This document shows positions 9,170 to 20,124 of a stretch of DNA of 64,000 bases, one piece after another. Numbering within the stretch: the first letter of the stretch is position 1; each line of letters opens with the position of its first letter. Source of the DNA: Exobacillus caeni (lineage in GTDB: Bacteria > Bacillota > Bacilli > Bacillales > Guptibacillaceae); NCBI RefSeq assembly GCF_005747095.1, contig NZ_SWLG01000003.1, positions 203,076-267,075 on the forward strand, read 5' to 3'. The notes under the pieces are model-generated. The model was not told where the DNA came from. It searched no databases and saw only the letters and a program-made list of their open reading frames with translations. A program made the translations under genes and the position numbers.

Positions 9170-9403
9170 ATGTTAGAATTACTCATTGCGGCGCTGTTGC
9201 CAGCAATCGTGGTTATTTTATTTACAAGGGTCACTTATAATAAATATGTAAGTTTTGTGCTGTCGCTTATACTCATGTGGGCGCTTTTTGATGGGCTGGA
9301 GCAGCCTCTTTATTTACAGGCCATCACCGTAGTCTCAGCAATAATCGGCTTTGTCTATTCTCACAAGATCGAACAAAAACAGAAGAACAGAATTAAAAAA
9401 TAG
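9170..9403 (+). CDS. csbA: CsbA, small membrane protein (DUF2198)
   Basis: A 77-residue protein that is almost all membrane: hydrophobic segments at about 3-20, 26-43 and 48-63, then a Lys/Gln-rich cytoplasmic tail. VILFTRVTYNKYVSFVLSL resembles the start of B. subtilis CsbA as I remember it, and the place just before the uvrBA region is the same. In B. subtilis csbA is partly under the general stress factor SigmaB; I did not find a convincing SigmaB promoter in the 18 bases after minJ, so it may be read through from minJ. Biochemical function is unknown. Confidence 0.85.
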   Translation: MLELLIAALLPAIVVILFTRVTYNKYVSFVLSLILMWALFDGLEQPLYLQAITVVSAIIGFVYSHKIEQKQKNRIKK

Positions 9404-9436
9404 GCGCCTATTTCTATGAAATAGACGCCATTTTTA
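9403..9436 (+). terminator. Strong terminator of csbA
   Basis: A 12-bp stem, GGCGCCTATTTC/GAAATAGACGCC with one mismatch, overlaps the last base of the csbA stop and ends in ATTTTT. Confidence 0.85.
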
Positions 9437-9490
9437 CCGTATAGAAAAAGGATAACTTTTTAGCAAAGGAGAATGCTCGACGTGTTTTCT

Positions 9491-10339
9491 TTATGATCTC
9501 TTTGCTCGTAGACTATTAAAAGTAAATAAAGTAAATAAAGCCAGTGCATAGACTGCAAGAATGACCAAGCCGATAACAGGAACACCCAAAAGCTTCGACA
9601 AAACACTAAGAAACGTTGCGAGATACAGGATGCTTAAGAAAAATTGGATTCTTCGGTTAGCATAAAGTGTTGTTAAACTAGCGCCGACCTGGGCACCGAC
9701 GAGAGCGCCGAGAACTAGTGCTACTCCCAGTGTAATATTGATGGTTGCAGAAAATACGTAAGAGATGAATCCTGCAGTTACGATAAAAAAGATGCTGACA
9801 AGAGAAGTGCCAACAGCCATCCGAGGCGGAAATCCAAGGAACTTGATCATTAACGGCACCATGATAAAACCGCCGCCAACCCCCAGGATTGATGAAGCAA
9901 GTCCGGCAACAAATCCTATTAATGCAATCTTTGGAATCGAATCAGACATCGTTTGTTTGATTGATTCCGAGCGGCTGCTTTTCAACATCGACAGAGCGAA
10001 ATATCCCAATAAAATTAAGTAGAGAATTGGGATAACAATGTCGTCATATCCTAATTCTTCTATTTTTAATACGAACGGAAGTGCCACCTGGGTTGCTGCC
10101 ATTCCGCTTAACCCAAGGATTACGGCCGGCTTGAAACTGATATTGCCGTATTTATAGTGGCGAACCATGCCGGAAACCGAGGTGCTCATCGAATAAAGCA
10201 AGCTTGTAGCTACTGCATTTATAGGAGGAAAACCTAACAGCAACAAAACCGGTGTTAAGATAAAACCTCCCCCAACACCAAAAAATCCTGATAAAATTCC
10301 AATTGAAATCCCGAGCGGAAGCGCCCACAAAAAAACCAT
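9491..10339 (-). CDS. TauE/SafE-family sulfite or anion exporter
   Basis: A 282-residue membrane protein of the TauE/SafE (DUF81) family, with seven to eight hydrophobic segments. It carries the internal duplication typical of the family: two Gly-rich signatures, GILSGFFGVGGGFILTPVLL near the N-terminus and SSILGVGGGFIMVPLMIKFLG in the middle, each followed by GFPP. Members move sulfite, sulfoacetate or related anions; the substrate here cannot be read from sequence. AGAGGA at 10349-10354 is the ribosome site and places the start at ATG 10339 or GTG 10342 rather than the upstream TTG 10363. It is transcribed away from uvrB. Confidence 0.85.
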   Translation of the reverse strand: MVFLWALPLGISIGILSGFFGVGGGFILTPVLLLLGFPPINAVATSLLYSMSTSVSGMVRHYKYGNISFKPAVILGLSGMAATQVALPFVLKIEELGYDDIVIPILYLILLGYFALSMLKSSRSESIKQTMSDSIPKIALIGFVAGLASSILGVGGGFIMVPLMIKFLGFPPRMAVGTSLVSIFFIVTAGFISYVFSATINITLGVALVLGALVGAQVGASLTTLYANRRIQFFLSILYLATFLSVLSKLLGVPVIGLVILAVYALALFTLFTFNSLRAKRS

Positions 10340-10449
10340 CACCAAAAATCCTCTCATATCCAAGTCTGATAGTTTTAGAATACCTTAAACAAAGGAAAAG
10401 AAAAAGAAAGGCGTTTTACGGCGATACAAAGATCTTGGCATCTTTAATA

Positions 10450-10537
10450 GGGACAACGAAGCGATACTTCTTTGCTCTCCCCTAAAAAGAGATGTAGAAT
10501 CTCTTTTGATAGAGCGAAGCGACAGTCGGGAGAGCAA
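10450..10537 (-). repeat. Modular hairpin repeat, copy 1
   Basis: Read on the minus strand this copy has the modules TTGCTCTCCC, TGTCGCTTCGCTCT, an AT-rich hairpin (AAAAGAGAT...ATCTCTTTTT), GGGGAGAGCAA and GTATCGCTTCGTTGTCCC, in that order. The ends TTGCTCTCCC (10472-10481) and GGGAGAGCAA (10528-10537) are perfect 10-base inverted repeats. The same modules in the same order occur at 16280-16430. This copy lacks the long GC-rich hairpin seen in copies 2 and 3. It lies between the divergent tauE-type gene and uvrB. Confidence 0.75.
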
Positions 10538-10563
10538 AAATGCCAACCCGCTCATCAAAAACG

Positions 10564-10577
10564 CGAATATCAGTTCG
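10564..10577 (+). promoter_or_regulatory. LexA (DinR)-like box before uvrB
   Basis: CGAATATCAGTTCG has the CGAAC-N4-GTTCG architecture of the Bacillus SOS operator. One half-site is perfect and the other has one change. It sits seven bases upstream of the -35 of uvrB, and uvrBA is an established LexA target in B. subtilis. Confidence 0.65.
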
Positions 10578-10583
10578 ATTTAT

Positions 10584-10614
10584 TTGCGGAATATACTCCA
10601 ACCTGTGATATAAT
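10584..10614 (+). promoter_or_regulatory. Promoter of uvrBA
   Basis: TTGCGG (10584-10589) and TATAAT (10609-10614) are 19 bases apart, slightly long. The TGA before the -10 gives an extended -10 that would compensate. Confidence 0.55.
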
Positions 10615-10651
10615 AAATGGCATGATATCTGATATACGGAGGGCTGCTAAC

Positions 10652-12634
10652 GTGCAAAATAATAAATTTGAATTGGTTTCTAAATATCAGCCTGAGGGCG
10701 ACCAGCCCAAAGCGATCAAAGAACTGGTCGCGGAGGTAAACCAAAATAAAAGGCATCAAACCTTGCTAGGTGCGACCGGTACCGGTAAAACCTTTACGAT
10801 GTCGAACGTCATTAAAGAAGTAAACAAACCAACGTTGATCATAGCCCACAACAAAACACTAGCAGGACAACTCTACAGTGAATTCAAAGAATTCTTTCCA
10901 AACAATGCGGTTGAGTACTTTGTCAGTTATTATGATTACTATCAACCAGAAGCTTATATACCACAAAGTGATACGTTTATTGAAAAAGATGCAAGCATAA
11001 ACGATGAAATAGATAAACTGCGACACTCCGCAACGTCTTCCTTATTCGAGCGGAACGATGTTATTATCATCGCGAGTGTTTCATGTATATATGGTTTAGG
11101 TTCTCCGGAAGAATACCGAGAACTCGTGCTTTCCTTGCGTACGGGAATGGAATGGGAGAGGGACGCCTTATTAAGGGAGCTTGTAGACATCCAGTACGCG
11201 CGTAACGATATCAACTTTACCCGCGGGACATTCCGAGTACGCGGCGATATTGTTGAAATCTTTCCTGCATCCAGGGATGAACATTGTATCCGTGTTGAAT
11301 TTTTCGGCGATGAAATCGATCGGATCACAGAAGTAGATGCGTTAACAGGTGAGATATTAGGTGAAAGGGAACATGTAGCGATCTTCCCGGCTTCCCACTT
11401 CGTAACCCGTGAGGCGAAGATGAAGCTTGCGATAGAACGGATCGAGAAAGAGCTTGAAGAACAGCTCAAGCATTTGCATGAAGAAGGAAAGCTGCTCGAA
11501 GCACAACGGTTGGAACAGCGTACACGCTACGATATCGAAATGATGCAGGAGATGGGATTTTGTTCAGGGATCGAGAACTATTCGCGCCACTTAACATTAA
11601 GAGGCCCAGGATCGACGCCTTACACGCTGATGGACTTCTTCCCGGATGATTTTCTATGCATTATCGATGAATCCCATGTAACTCTTCCGCAAATCCGTGG
11701 AATGTATAACGGGGACCAGGCACGTAAGCAGGTACTCGTGGAACATGGTTTCCGATTACCTTCAGCTAAAGATAACAGGCCGTTGAAGTTCGAGGAGTTT
11801 GAAGAAAAAGCTCATCAATGCGTATATGTTTCTGCGACACCTGGGCCTTATGAGAATGAGCATTCTCCAAAAATGATCGAACAAATCATCCGCCCGACGG
11901 GATTACTTGATCCGACGATCGATGTTCGTCCGATCGAAGGGCAGATCGATGACTTGTTAGACGAAATTAATACCCGGGTAGAGAAAAATGAACGCGTACT
12001 TGTAACAACACTAACGAAAAAAATGTCTGAAGATCTGACTGATTACCTGCAGGAAATGGGTATAAAGGTAAGGTACCTACATTCTGAAATAAAAACACTG
12101 GAACGGATCGAGATCATCCGTGACCTTCGCCTGGGAGTATTCGATGTTCTTGTTGGGATCAACCTGTTGAGGGAGGGTCTGGATATTCCAGAGGTTTCGC
12201 TGGTTGCGATTCTTGATGCAGATAAGGAAGGCTTCCTCCGTTCACAGCGTTCGTTGATCCAGACGATCGGACGTGCTGCCCGAAATTCCAACGGACATGT
12301 TATTATGTACGCTGATAAAATAACAGATTCAATGAATACGGCTATTGAGGAAACTGGACGCCGCCGAACAATCCAGCAGGAGTTTAACGAGAAACATGGC
12401 ATCACACCTCAGACGATCCAGAAAGAAGTACGCGATGTAATTCGAGCGACAGTTACTGCTGAGACCGATGAGGAGTTTAAAGAAGCACCTAAGATCGGCA
12501 AGATGACAAAGCAGGAACGAGCGAAAGTAATAGAAAATGTCGAGAAGGAAATGAAAGAAGCGGCCCGCGAGTTGAATTTCGAACGTGCTGCGGAATTAAG
12601 AGACTTATTATTAGAGCTTAAAGCGGAAGGATGA
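10652..12634 (+). CDS. uvrB: Excinuclease ABC subunit B
   Basis: The damage-verifying helicase of nucleotide excision repair, 660 residues, matching the family. Motifs visible are Walker A GATGTGKT (residues 40-47), the beta-hairpin region [10 protein letters not shown], the DESH box ([11 protein letters not shown]), motif VI (QTIGRAARN) and a C-terminal UVR domain that binds UvrC ([23 protein letters not shown]). The true start is GTG 10652, eight bases after GGAGGG. The frame is open much further upstream, but that extension has no ribosome site and crosses the LexA box, promoter and repeat. uvrA follows after seven bases. Confidence 0.97.
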   Translation: MQNNKFELVSKYQPEGDQPKAIKELVAEVNQNKRHQTLLGATGTGKTFTMSNVIKEVNKPTLIIAHNKTLAGQLYSEFKEFFPNNAVEYFVSYYDYYQPEAYIPQSDTFIEKDASINDEIDKLRHSATSSLFERNDVIIIASVSCIYGLGSPEEYRELVLSLRTGMEWERDALLRELVDIQYARNDINFTRGTFRVRGDIVEIFPASRDEHCIRVEFFGDEIDRITEVDALTGEILGEREHVAIFPASHFVTREAKMKLAIERIEKELEEQLKHLHEEGKLLEAQRLEQRTRYDIEMMQEMGFCSGIENYSRHLTLRGPGSTPYTLMDFFPDDFLCIIDESHVTLPQIRGMYNGDQARKQVLVEHGFRLPSAKDNRPLKFEEFEEKAHQCVYVSATPGPYENEHSPKMIEQIIRPTGLLDPTIDVRPIEGQIDDLLDEINTRVEKNERVLVTTLTKKMSEDLTDYLQEMGIKVRYLHSEIKTLERIEIIRDLRLGVFDVLVGINLLREGLDIPEVSLVAILDADKEGFLRSQRSLIQTIGRAARNSNGHVIMYADKITDSMNTAIEETGRRRTIQQEFNEKHGITPQTIQKEVRDVIRATVTAETDEEFKEAPKIGKMTKQERAKVIENVEKEMKEAARELNFERAAELRDLLLELKAEG

Positions 12635-12641
12635 CGAAAAG

Positions 12642-15512
12642 ATGGCTATTGAAGAAATCGTCGTCAAGGGCGCCAGAGCCCACAATTTAAAAAATATAGA
12701 CATCACAATTCCAAGAGACAAGCTTGTTGTTTTAACAGGCTTGTCCGGTTCAGGGAAGTCCTCTCTTGCATTCGATACGATATATGCAGAGGGACAGCGT
12801 CGCTATGTGGAATCATTGTCTGCATATGCAAGGCAGTTTCTCGGCCAGATGGATAAACCGGATGTTGATTCGATCGAAGGACTTTCACCGGCAATCTCGA
12901 TCGACCAGAAAACAACGAGCCGGAACCCGAGATCTACAGTAGGAACAGTTACGGAAATTTATGATTACCTGAGGCTTCTTTTTGCACGAATAGGTAGACC
13001 CGTTTGTCCGCGCCATGGAGTTGAGATTTCCTCGCAGACAATCGAACAGATGGTAGACCGTATCCTGGAATATCCTGAACGGACAAAGCTGCAAATCCTG
13101 TCACCGATCGTGTCTGGAAGAAAAGGCGAACATGTAAAGATTCTAGAGGATATAAAAAAACAGGGTTATGTTCGTGTAAGAGTAGACGGGGAAATGAGGG
13201 AAGTTGCTGATGAAATAAAGCTTGAAAAGAATAAAAAACATTCGATCGAGGTTGTTATCGACCGAATCGTCGTAAAGGATGGCGTGCAATCCAGGCTTGC
13301 GGACTCTTTAGAGACTGCTCTTAACTTAGCTGGAGGACAGGTTATCGTCGATGTGATCGGCGAGGAAGAGCTGTTGTTTAACCAGCATCATGCGTGTCCG
13401 TATTGCGGCTTTACGATCGGGGAACTCGAACCAAGATTGTTCTCGTTCAACAGCCCGTTCGGTGCCTGTCCTTCATGTGATGGGCTCGGATCAAAACTGG
13501 AAGTTGACCTTGACCTTGTTGTTCCGGACTGGGATCGGACACTCCGTGACGGGGCGATCGCACCCTGGGTTCCGATCAGCTCCAATTATTATCCGCAATT
13601 ATTGGAAAGCGTCTGTAACCATTATGGTATCGATATGGATGTTCCGGTAAGTAAACTGCCGCGCCATCAAATGGACAAAGTCCTTTATGGAAGTAACGGA
13701 GAGAAAATCTACTTCCGATATCAAAACGACTTTGGCCAGGTGAGGGAAAACAAGATTCCGTTCGAAGGCGTTGTTGTAAACATCGAACGCCGATACCGGG
13801 AGACGAGTTCTGACTATGTTCGGGAGCAAATGGAAGGATATATGGCACAGAAGCCATGTCCGACATGTAAAGGACACAGGTTGAAAAAAGAAGCACGTGC
13901 CGTGTTAATCAACGGAAAGCATATCGGTGAAACGACTCAAAACTCTATTAAGGAAGCACTCACATTCTTTGAGGAGCTTGAATTAACTGAAAAAGAACGT
14001 GCGATTGGGAACATGATCCTTCGCGAGATCAATGATCGGCTTGGCTTCCTTGTGAATGTTGGACTTGATTATTTAACACTCAGCCGTTCTGCGGGTACGC
14101 TATCAGGCGGTGAAGCACAGCGGATCAGGCTTGCTACACAGGTGGGATCGAGGTTGATGGGCGTCCTTTATATACTGGATGAACCTTCGATCGGCCTTCA
14201 CCAAAGAGACAACGACCGGTTGATCCGCACATTAGAAAGCATGCGCGATCTTGGCAACACACTTATTGTCGTTGAGCATGATGAAGATACGATGCTTGCT
14301 GCCGATTATATTATTGATATCGGGCCTGGTGCCGGGGCCCATGGCGGTGAAATTACCGCTGCGGGCACACCTGCGGAAATCATGGACGATCCTGATTCCC
14401 TAACAGGGCAGTATTTGTCAGGTAAACAGTTTATTCCTGTTCCGAATGAACGAAGAGAAGCTGACGGCCGATTCGTTGAAATTAAAGGTGCAAAAGAGAA
14501 TAACTTAAAGAACATTAACGCGAAGATTCCGATCGGTCTGTTTACATGTGTAACAGGTGTATCCGGATCAGGAAAAAGTACCTTGATCAACGAAATATTG
14601 TATAAAGCACTTGCCCAAAAACTGAACCGTGCAAAAGATAAACCGGGCGAATACAAGGAGATCAAAGGGCTAGAATATCTTGATAAAGTAATCGATATCG
14701 ACCAGTCTCCAATCGGCCGGACACCAAGGTCGAATCCCGCAACATATACCGGTGTGTTCGATGATATCCGTGACGTGTTTGCACAAACGAATGAAGCGAA
14801 GGTTCGCGGTTACAAAAAAGGCCGCTTTAGCTTTAACGTAAAAGGCGGGCGCTGTGAAGCATGCCGCGGAGACGGTATTATTAAGATCGAGATGCACTTC
14901 CTTCCAGATGTGTATGTTCCATGCGAAGTTTGCCACGGTAAGCGGTATAACAGGGAAACGCTCGAAATCACTTATAAGGGTAAAAATATTTCTGATGTCC
15001 TGGAGATGACCGTAGAAGAAGCGCTGGAATTCTTTAGAAACATCCCTAAGATTAAGCGGAAGCTGCAAACACTTTATGACGTCGGTCTAAGTTATATAAA
15101 ATTAGGGCAGCCGGCCACTACCGTATCCGGAGGAGAAGCACAGCGTGTTAAGCTTGCTTCGCAGCTATACAAGCGCTCAACCGGAAAGACGCTATATATT
15201 TTAGATGAGCCAACAACCGGGCTTCATGTCGATGATATCGCACGTCTGTTAAAGGTTCTGCAGCGTCTAACAGAAAATGGAGACACCGTTTTGATTATTG
15301 AGCATAATCTTGATGTTATTAAGACAGCCGACCATTTGATTGATCTCGGACCTGAAGGCGGAGACAGAGGCGGACAAATTGTAGCGACAGGAACGCCGGA
15401 AGAGATCGCTAAAGTCGATGAATCGTATACTGGCCGTTATCTCGGCCCTGTCCTGGAGAGAGATCGAAACCGAATGAAAAAGAAAATAAAGCAGAGCGAA
15501 TCTGTTCGATAA
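12642..15512 (+). CDS. uvrA: Excinuclease ABC subunit A
   Basis: The damage-recognition subunit of nucleotide excision repair, 956 residues. It is a duplicated ABC ATPase: Walker A GLSGSGKS (33-40) and GVSGSGKS in the second half, signatures [12 protein letters not shown] and [12 protein letters not shown]. Zinc modules [14 protein letters not shown] and CEACRGDG...[10 protein letters not shown] lie at the expected places. UvrA dimers load UvrB onto lesions. The start is ATG 12642 with GGAAGG upstream; the seven-base gap to uvrB implies one operon under the LexA-like box. Confidence 0.98.
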   Translation: MAIEEIVVKGARAHNLKNIDITIPRDKLVVLTGLSGSGKSSLAFDTIYAEGQRRYVESLSAYARQFLGQMDKPDVDSIEGLSPAISIDQKTTSRNPRSTVGTVTEIYDYLRLLFARIGRPVCPRHGVEISSQTIEQMVDRILEYPERTKLQILSPIVSGRKGEHVKILEDIKKQGYVRVRVDGEMREVADEIKLEKNKKHSIEVVIDRIVVKDGVQSRLADSLETALNLAGGQVIVDVIGEEELLFNQHHACPYCGFTIGELEPRLFSFNSPFGACPSCDGLGSKLEVDLDLVVPDWDRTLRDGAIAPWVPISSNYYPQLLESVCNHYGIDMDVPVSKLPRHQMDKVLYGSNGEKIYFRYQNDFGQVRENKIPFEGVVVNIERRYRETSSDYVREQMEGYMAQKPCPTCKGHRLKKEARAVLINGKHIGETTQNSIKEALTFFEELELTEKERAIGNMILREINDRLGFLVNVGLDYLTLSRSAGTLSGGEAQRIRLATQVGSRLMGVLYILDEPSIGLHQRDNDRLIRTLESMRDLGNTLIVVEHDEDTMLAADYIIDIGPGAGAHGGEITAAGTPAEIMDDPDSLTGQYLSGKQFIPVPNERREADGRFVEIKGAKENNLKNINAKIPIGLFTCVTGVSGSGKSTLINEILYKALAQKLNRAKDKPGEYKEIKGLEYLDKVIDIDQSPIGRTPRSNPATYTGVFDDIRDVFAQTNEAKVRGYKKGRFSFNVKGGRCEACRGDGIIKIEMHFLPDVYVPCEVCHGKRYNRETLEITYKGKNISDVLEMTVEEALEFFRNIPKIKRKLQTLYDVGLSYIKLGQPATTVSGGEAQRVKLASQLYKRSTGKTLYILDEPTTGLHVDDIARLLKVLQRLTENGDTVLIIEHNLDVIKTADHLIDLGPEGGDRGGQIVATGTPEEIAKVDESYTGRYLGPVLERDRNRMKKKIKQSESVR

Positions 15513-15525
15513 TCGACTGTTTCAA

Positions 15526-15561
15526 AACGTCCGGGATAACTCCCGGGCGTTTGTTGTTTTT
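15526..15561 (+). terminator. Terminator of uvrBA
   Basis: The stem AACGTCCGGGA/TCCCGGGCGTT with loop TAAC is followed by a T-rich tail (TTGTTGTTTTT). Confidence 0.85.
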
Positions 15562-15620
15562 ATAACTCACTCATAGAAAATTGTTGATTTATATTTTTGT
15601 TAAAGGAAGATGCTCTAGTG

Positions 15621-15745
15621 AAGTTGATTGGAACGGAAGGTGCGAGAATCCAGCGGGAGGAAAGGGACAGGTAAGACCCCGCAGGCGAAGGCCGAGGAGG
15701 CTCGCCGCCCGCGGAAAGCGAGCAACCTGGAGTGGAGACCAATAG
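15621..15745 (+). repeat. GC-rich dispersed Bacillaceae intergenic repeat
   Basis: About 125 bases of clearly higher G+C than the flanks, containing GAACGGAAGGTGCGAGAATC, GGGACAGGTAAGACCCCGC, CGAGGAGGCTCGCCGCCCG and GAAAGCGAGC. I recognise this from memory as a non-coding repeat found many times in Bacillus-type genomes, with variants such as GGGACAGGTGAGACCCC. Local pairings (CGAGGAGGCTCG; GGGAC...GACCCC) suggest a folded element. No convincing gene is present in the 424 bases between uvrA and yvlA; the rest holds only the uvrA terminator and the SigW-type promoter. Confidence 0.7.
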
Positions 15746-15879
15746 CTCCCCATCTATGATTTTACAAAAACAGAAATTCAAAAGACCTTCAGTATGGACA
15801 AAAAACACAAATTATCCACAATTCTTTATTTGAAATAAACAGGGTTTGCTAGAAGATTTCTCGAATTTTTATTAGAAAG

Positions 15880-15906
15880 TGAAACTTCTATACGGTTCTT
15901 TCCGTA
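15880..15906 (+). promoter_or_regulatory. SigmaW-type promoter before yvlA
   Basis: TGAAAC (15880-15885) and CGTA (15903-15906) are separated by 17 bases, the signature of the extracytoplasmic-function factor SigmaW. It lies 31 bases before the yvlA start. The yvlABCD genes of B. subtilis are a known SigmaW operon, so site and target agree. Confidence 0.75.
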
Positions 15907-15936
15907 AAAAGTAATAGAGATGGAAAGGGGTATGGA

Positions 15937-16233
15937 ATGATGAATAATGGTGAAAAAATACTGGCGGCACTTTGTTATTTTAGTGTGTTGTTCGCGCCGT
16001 TTTTGCTGCCGTTGATCGTTTATTTTGTGGCGGGAGATAAAGAGGTAAGTTACCATGCCAGGAAGGCGTTTGTTTCTCACCTTGTGCCGTTTATAAGTAT
16101 CCTTCTTGTTGTGTTTTTCTTATTTGGGCAGCATGTTGGGTGGATTATTGGGGCGTTTATCCTGTTTGGGGTTCTTAATTTTGTTATTTTTATATGGAAT
16201 ATTGTTAAGGGAATACAGGTATTGAGGTGGTAA
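15937..16233 (+). CDS. yvlA: YvlA-like small membrane protein (DUF4870)
   Basis: A 98-residue protein with three hydrophobic segments (about 7-30, 45-65 and 70-92) separated by HARKAF, a motif typical of DUF4870 proteins. The start is ATG 15937 with AAAGGGG upstream. It is the first of four genes whose order and types (DUF4870, DUF4097, PspC, holin-like) reproduce B. subtilis yvlABCD, an envelope-stress unit. No biochemical function is established. It is separated from yvlB by 361 bases that include a hairpin repeat. Confidence 0.8.
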   Translation: MMNNGEKILAALCYFSVLFAPFLLPLIVYFVAGDKEVSYHARKAFVSHLVPFISILLVVFFLFGQHVGWIIGAFILFGVLNFVIFIWNIVKGIQVLRW

Positions 16234-16279
16234 GATAGAGGATTTTCGGGTACAGGATTGTGAGGGCTAAAACCCCAAC

Positions 16280-16430
16280 TTGCTCTCCTGGCGACTCTTA
16301 TGTGTTAAAAGCTTCTTACATGCGAGCATGACGAAGCTTATAACACAACGAGCCGCATCGCTTCGCTCTTATAAAATAGATTTGCTAATCTATTTTTTTG
16401 GAGAGCAATGATGTGTCGCTTCGTGGTCCC
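16280..16430 (+). repeat. Modular hairpin repeat, copy 2 (complete form)
   Basis: The fullest copy. TTGCTCTCC (16280-16288); a long hairpin with arms TGTGTTAAAAGCTTC and GAAGCTTATAACACA (16301-16315, 16333-16347) and apical stem CATGC/GCATG; TCGCTTCGCTCT (16358-16369); a terminator-like AT hairpin (AAAATAGAT/ATCTATTTT, T-run to 16399); GGAGAGCAA (16400-16408), inverted to the first module; and GTGTCGCTTCGTGGTCCC (16413-16430). It fills much of the 361-base gap between yvlA and yvlB, where no gene is seen. Confidence 0.8.
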
Positions 16431-16594
16431 TTTTAAAAACAGAATAATTTTAGAAGGCGATTAGAAAGGGATTTTCTGTTGGTCTTAATGGTCTTATTGC
16501 TATCTCTCAGTGGGTTTTTGTTTCACAATCATAGAGTTTTACATTCAGTTTAAGGATTCTATTATATGATTCTATTAAAAAGGAGTCGGTTAGG

Positions 16595-17686
16595 ATGAAT
16601 GAAGAGCGTAAGATGATTTTGAAGATGATTGAAGATGGAAAGATCACGGCAGATGAGGGTGCGAAGCTTTTGGAGGCGCTCGGTACAAAAGAAGATGTAA
16701 AATCAGAACAGAAGAGCCATGCAGAAAGTTTTGAGCAGGAGACGAAAACGGCTGATTGGAGCGACCAGTGGAGCAAAGCCGCGAAATCGTCTACCACCAG
16801 AGTTTCTAATTTTGTTGAAAGCTTAATCCAGAAGATCAAAGATCTGGATCTTGATTTTAACTTCGGTTCTTATGAAGTTGTACACCATACTTTCCATCAA
16901 TCGGATGTTTCTTTGAAAAAGCTTGATATAAGTTTAAGAAACGGAGAAATCGTTCTTAAGCCATGGGATCAGAATGAAGTGAAAGTAGAGTGTGAAGCAA
17001 ACGTTTATCGTGTTTCTTCCGAGGAGGAAGCAAAAGAAAAATTCCTGAACGAAGCAAGCTTCCGAGTCTATGACGACCGCTTTTCTTTTAAAATCGATAG
17101 AGCTGACATAAAGGCAACAACAACGGTTTACCTTCCGGAAAGCGATTATGATGATGTTAGGCTCAAAACGTTTAACGGAGATATTACTGGAGAAACTATT
17201 CAAGCAAACTTGTTTAAAACAAAAGCTGCAAACGGCCGAATTACCTTTAAGAAGCTTGAAGCGAGAGACATCGAAATCGAAGCGGCAAACGGCGCTATTC
17301 TGATTGAAGATGGAGAAGGCGAGATATGCGAGCTTGAAACAGGCAACGGGGCAATTACGATCAAAGGAAAGTTCAACGAGATCGACGCCCAGTCTCTAAA
17401 TGGTGCTATCCGGGCAACAGTAACGGAACCTCTGTCTGGAAAAGGCGAATTCAAAACGCTAAACGGCAGTATCAACGTTATATTGCCAAAGGGTATGGCT
17501 GTAAAGGGTGACCTGAAGTCATCCATCGGTTCAGTAACATGCGACCTGGAAGATATGAAAGTAGTCAGGGAAAAGAAAGAAATGGCTCAGCGTGCGCTCA
17601 GGTTTGTTACCAGTGATGAAACAAGCCCATCCTACATGGTCGAGGCAAACTCAAAAGCAGGCGGAATCACTGTTTCGCATGAATAA
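16595..17686 (+). CDS. yvlB: YvlB-like DUF4097 protein
   Basis: 363 residues in two parts. An N-terminal helical SHOCT-like segment (about 1-35: MILKMIEDGKITADEGAKLLEAL) is typical of short oligomerisation domains. From about residue 100 a DUF4097 beta-rich region runs to the end, with a repeating pattern of short strands around Asn-Gly turns (TFNGDITGE, AANGRITF, AANGAILIED, TGNGAITIKG, SLNGAIRA, TLNGSINV) that looks like a beta-helix or stacked sheet. No signal peptide or membrane helix, so probably cytoplasmic. Part of the SigmaW-regulated yvl set; yvlC follows 39 bases downstream. Confidence 0.82.
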   Translation: MNEERKMILKMIEDGKITADEGAKLLEALGTKEDVKSEQKSHAESFEQETKTADWSDQWSKAAKSSTTRVSNFVESLIQKIKDLDLDFNFGSYEVVHHTFHQSDVSLKKLDISLRNGEIVLKPWDQNEVKVECEANVYRVSSEEEAKEKFLNEASFRVYDDRFSFKIDRADIKATTTVYLPESDYDDVRLKTFNGDITGETIQANLFKTKAANGRITFKKLEARDIEIEAANGAILIEDGEGEICELETGNGAITIKGKFNEIDAQSLNGAIRATVTEPLSGKGEFKTLNGSINVILPKGMAVKGDLKSSIGSVTCDLEDMKVVREKKEMAQRALRFVTSDETSPSYMVEANSKAGGITVSHE

Positions 17687-17725
17687 ACCGTATTAAAATT
17701 TGTAAGATTGAAGGAGGGATGTGGC

Positions 17726-17920
17726 ATGAAGCAGCTGGCACGTTCACAGGACGATCGGAAGGTAGCAGGAGTACTTGGCGGAATTTCTGATTCCTTGAAT
17801 ATCGATTCAACGATCATCCGTGTTATCTTCGTTATTCTGTTATTTGCAACTGGTTTTTTTCCGTTTGGAATCGCATATATTATAGCAGCGTTTGTGATGC
17901 CGAACGAGAGCGAGGTGTAG
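17726..17920 (+). CDS. yvlC: PspC-domain protein YvlC
   Basis: A 64-residue PspC-type protein. RKVAGVLGGISDSLNIDSTIIRVIFVILL is the family signature: an amphipathic start with AGVLGGI followed by one or two membrane segments rich in Phe and Ile (FATGFFPFGIAYIIAAFVMP). PspC proteins sense or respond to membrane stress. The start is ATG 17726, eight bases after AAGGAGG; TTG 17708 would include that SD. The stop is three bases before yvlD. Confidence 0.87.
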   Translation: MKQLARSQDDRKVAGVLGGISDSLNIDSTIIRVIFVILLFATGFFPFGIAYIIAAFVMPNESEV

Positions 17921-17923
17921 CCT

Positions 17924-18289
17924 TTGTTTCGCAGTTGGATCATAAGCTTACTGGTTAACAGCATCGTGCTGGTCGTCGTTGCCGGATTTTTCGATTCGTT
18001 CTATTTGAGTGGATTCGGCGCGGCGATTGTAGCCAGTATTATTTTAGCAATCATGAATGTCATCGTGAAGCCGATTTTGATCGTGTTAACACTTCCGGTG
18101 ACGATTCTGACACTTGGATTGTTTCTTATCGTGATCAATGCGATAACGCTGATGCTGACAGCAGGAATTATGGGGGAGGCATTTTCGATCGATGGATTCG
18201 GCATGGCGATTCTGGCCTCGATTTTTATCGGTATACTAAACTTAATGATTCAAAAAGCGGTTGTGGATCCGCTGAAGGAAAAGAAGTAA
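17924..18289 (+). CDS. yvlD: YvlD, phage-holin-family membrane protein
   Basis: A 121-residue protein with four membrane helices and few charged residues, of the group usually called phage holin family 4 or DUF360. The pattern IMNVIVKPILIVLTLPVTILTLGLFLIVINAITLMLTA is typical. Despite the family name these are chromosomal envelope proteins. The start is TTG 17924, with GAGGTG inside the end of yvlC. It closes the yvl set and is followed by a terminator. Confidence 0.87.
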   Translation: MFRSWIISLLVNSIVLVVVAGFFDSFYLSGFGAAIVASIILAIMNVIVKPILIVLTLPVTILTLGLFLIVINAITLMLTAGIMGEAFSIDGFGMAILASIFIGILNLMIQKAVVDPLKEKK

Positions 18290-18306
18290 TTTTCTTTATA
18301 CAGGAG

Positions 18307-18346
18307 AAGGCGTGCGATTTGGCGATCAAATTCGTACGCCTTTTTC
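18307..18346 (+). terminator. Terminator of yvlBCD
   Basis: An imperfect 13-14 bp stem (GGCGTGCGATTTG against CAAATTCGTACGCC) with a five-base loop ends in TTTTTC. Confidence 0.75.
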
Positions 18347-18455
18347 GCTTTATGATTTTTTAATGTTTATCAAGACGGTTCCCAGGGGAAAAGTCATAGA
18401 ATGAACTATAAATTTTGCAGGATAACATAAGAAAGAAGCAGAAACAGTTAGGTAG

Positions 18456-20006
<1,551 letters not shown>

Positions 20007-20032
20007 CTTAGAAGCCGCAAAATAACGTTAGC

Positions 20033-20073
20033 CAACACTCAACAATAGCTTATCTTGAGTGTTGTGTTTTTTT
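20033..20073 (+). terminator. Hairpin between glpK and glpD, possible GlpP-type leader terminator
   Basis: A perfect 10-bp stem CAACACTCAA/TTGAGTGTTG (20033-20042, 20055-20064) with a 12-base loop is followed by a run of seven T. It stops glpK transcription and also lies in the glpD leader, where B. subtilis has a terminator relieved by GlpP plus glycerol 3-phosphate. Confidence 0.8.
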
Positions 20074-20124
20074 CTAAACCAAATTTTTCACTACAAGTAT
20101 TTTTTATATAAAGGAGTGGATAGG

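Noticed and set aside
10472..10651. 60-codon N-terminal extension of uvrB
   Set aside because: The frame is open, but it runs through the repeat, LexA-like box and promoter and has no ribosome site. GTG 10652 with GGAGGG gives the normal UvrB N-terminus.
13576..13896. Long open frames opposite uvrA and uvrB
   Set aside because: Antisense shadows of strongly biased coding sequence, with no SD and no family features.
17924..18289. yvlD as part of a prophage
   Set aside because: The holin-family name is misleading; the gene is in the conserved yvl operon and no phage genes surround it.
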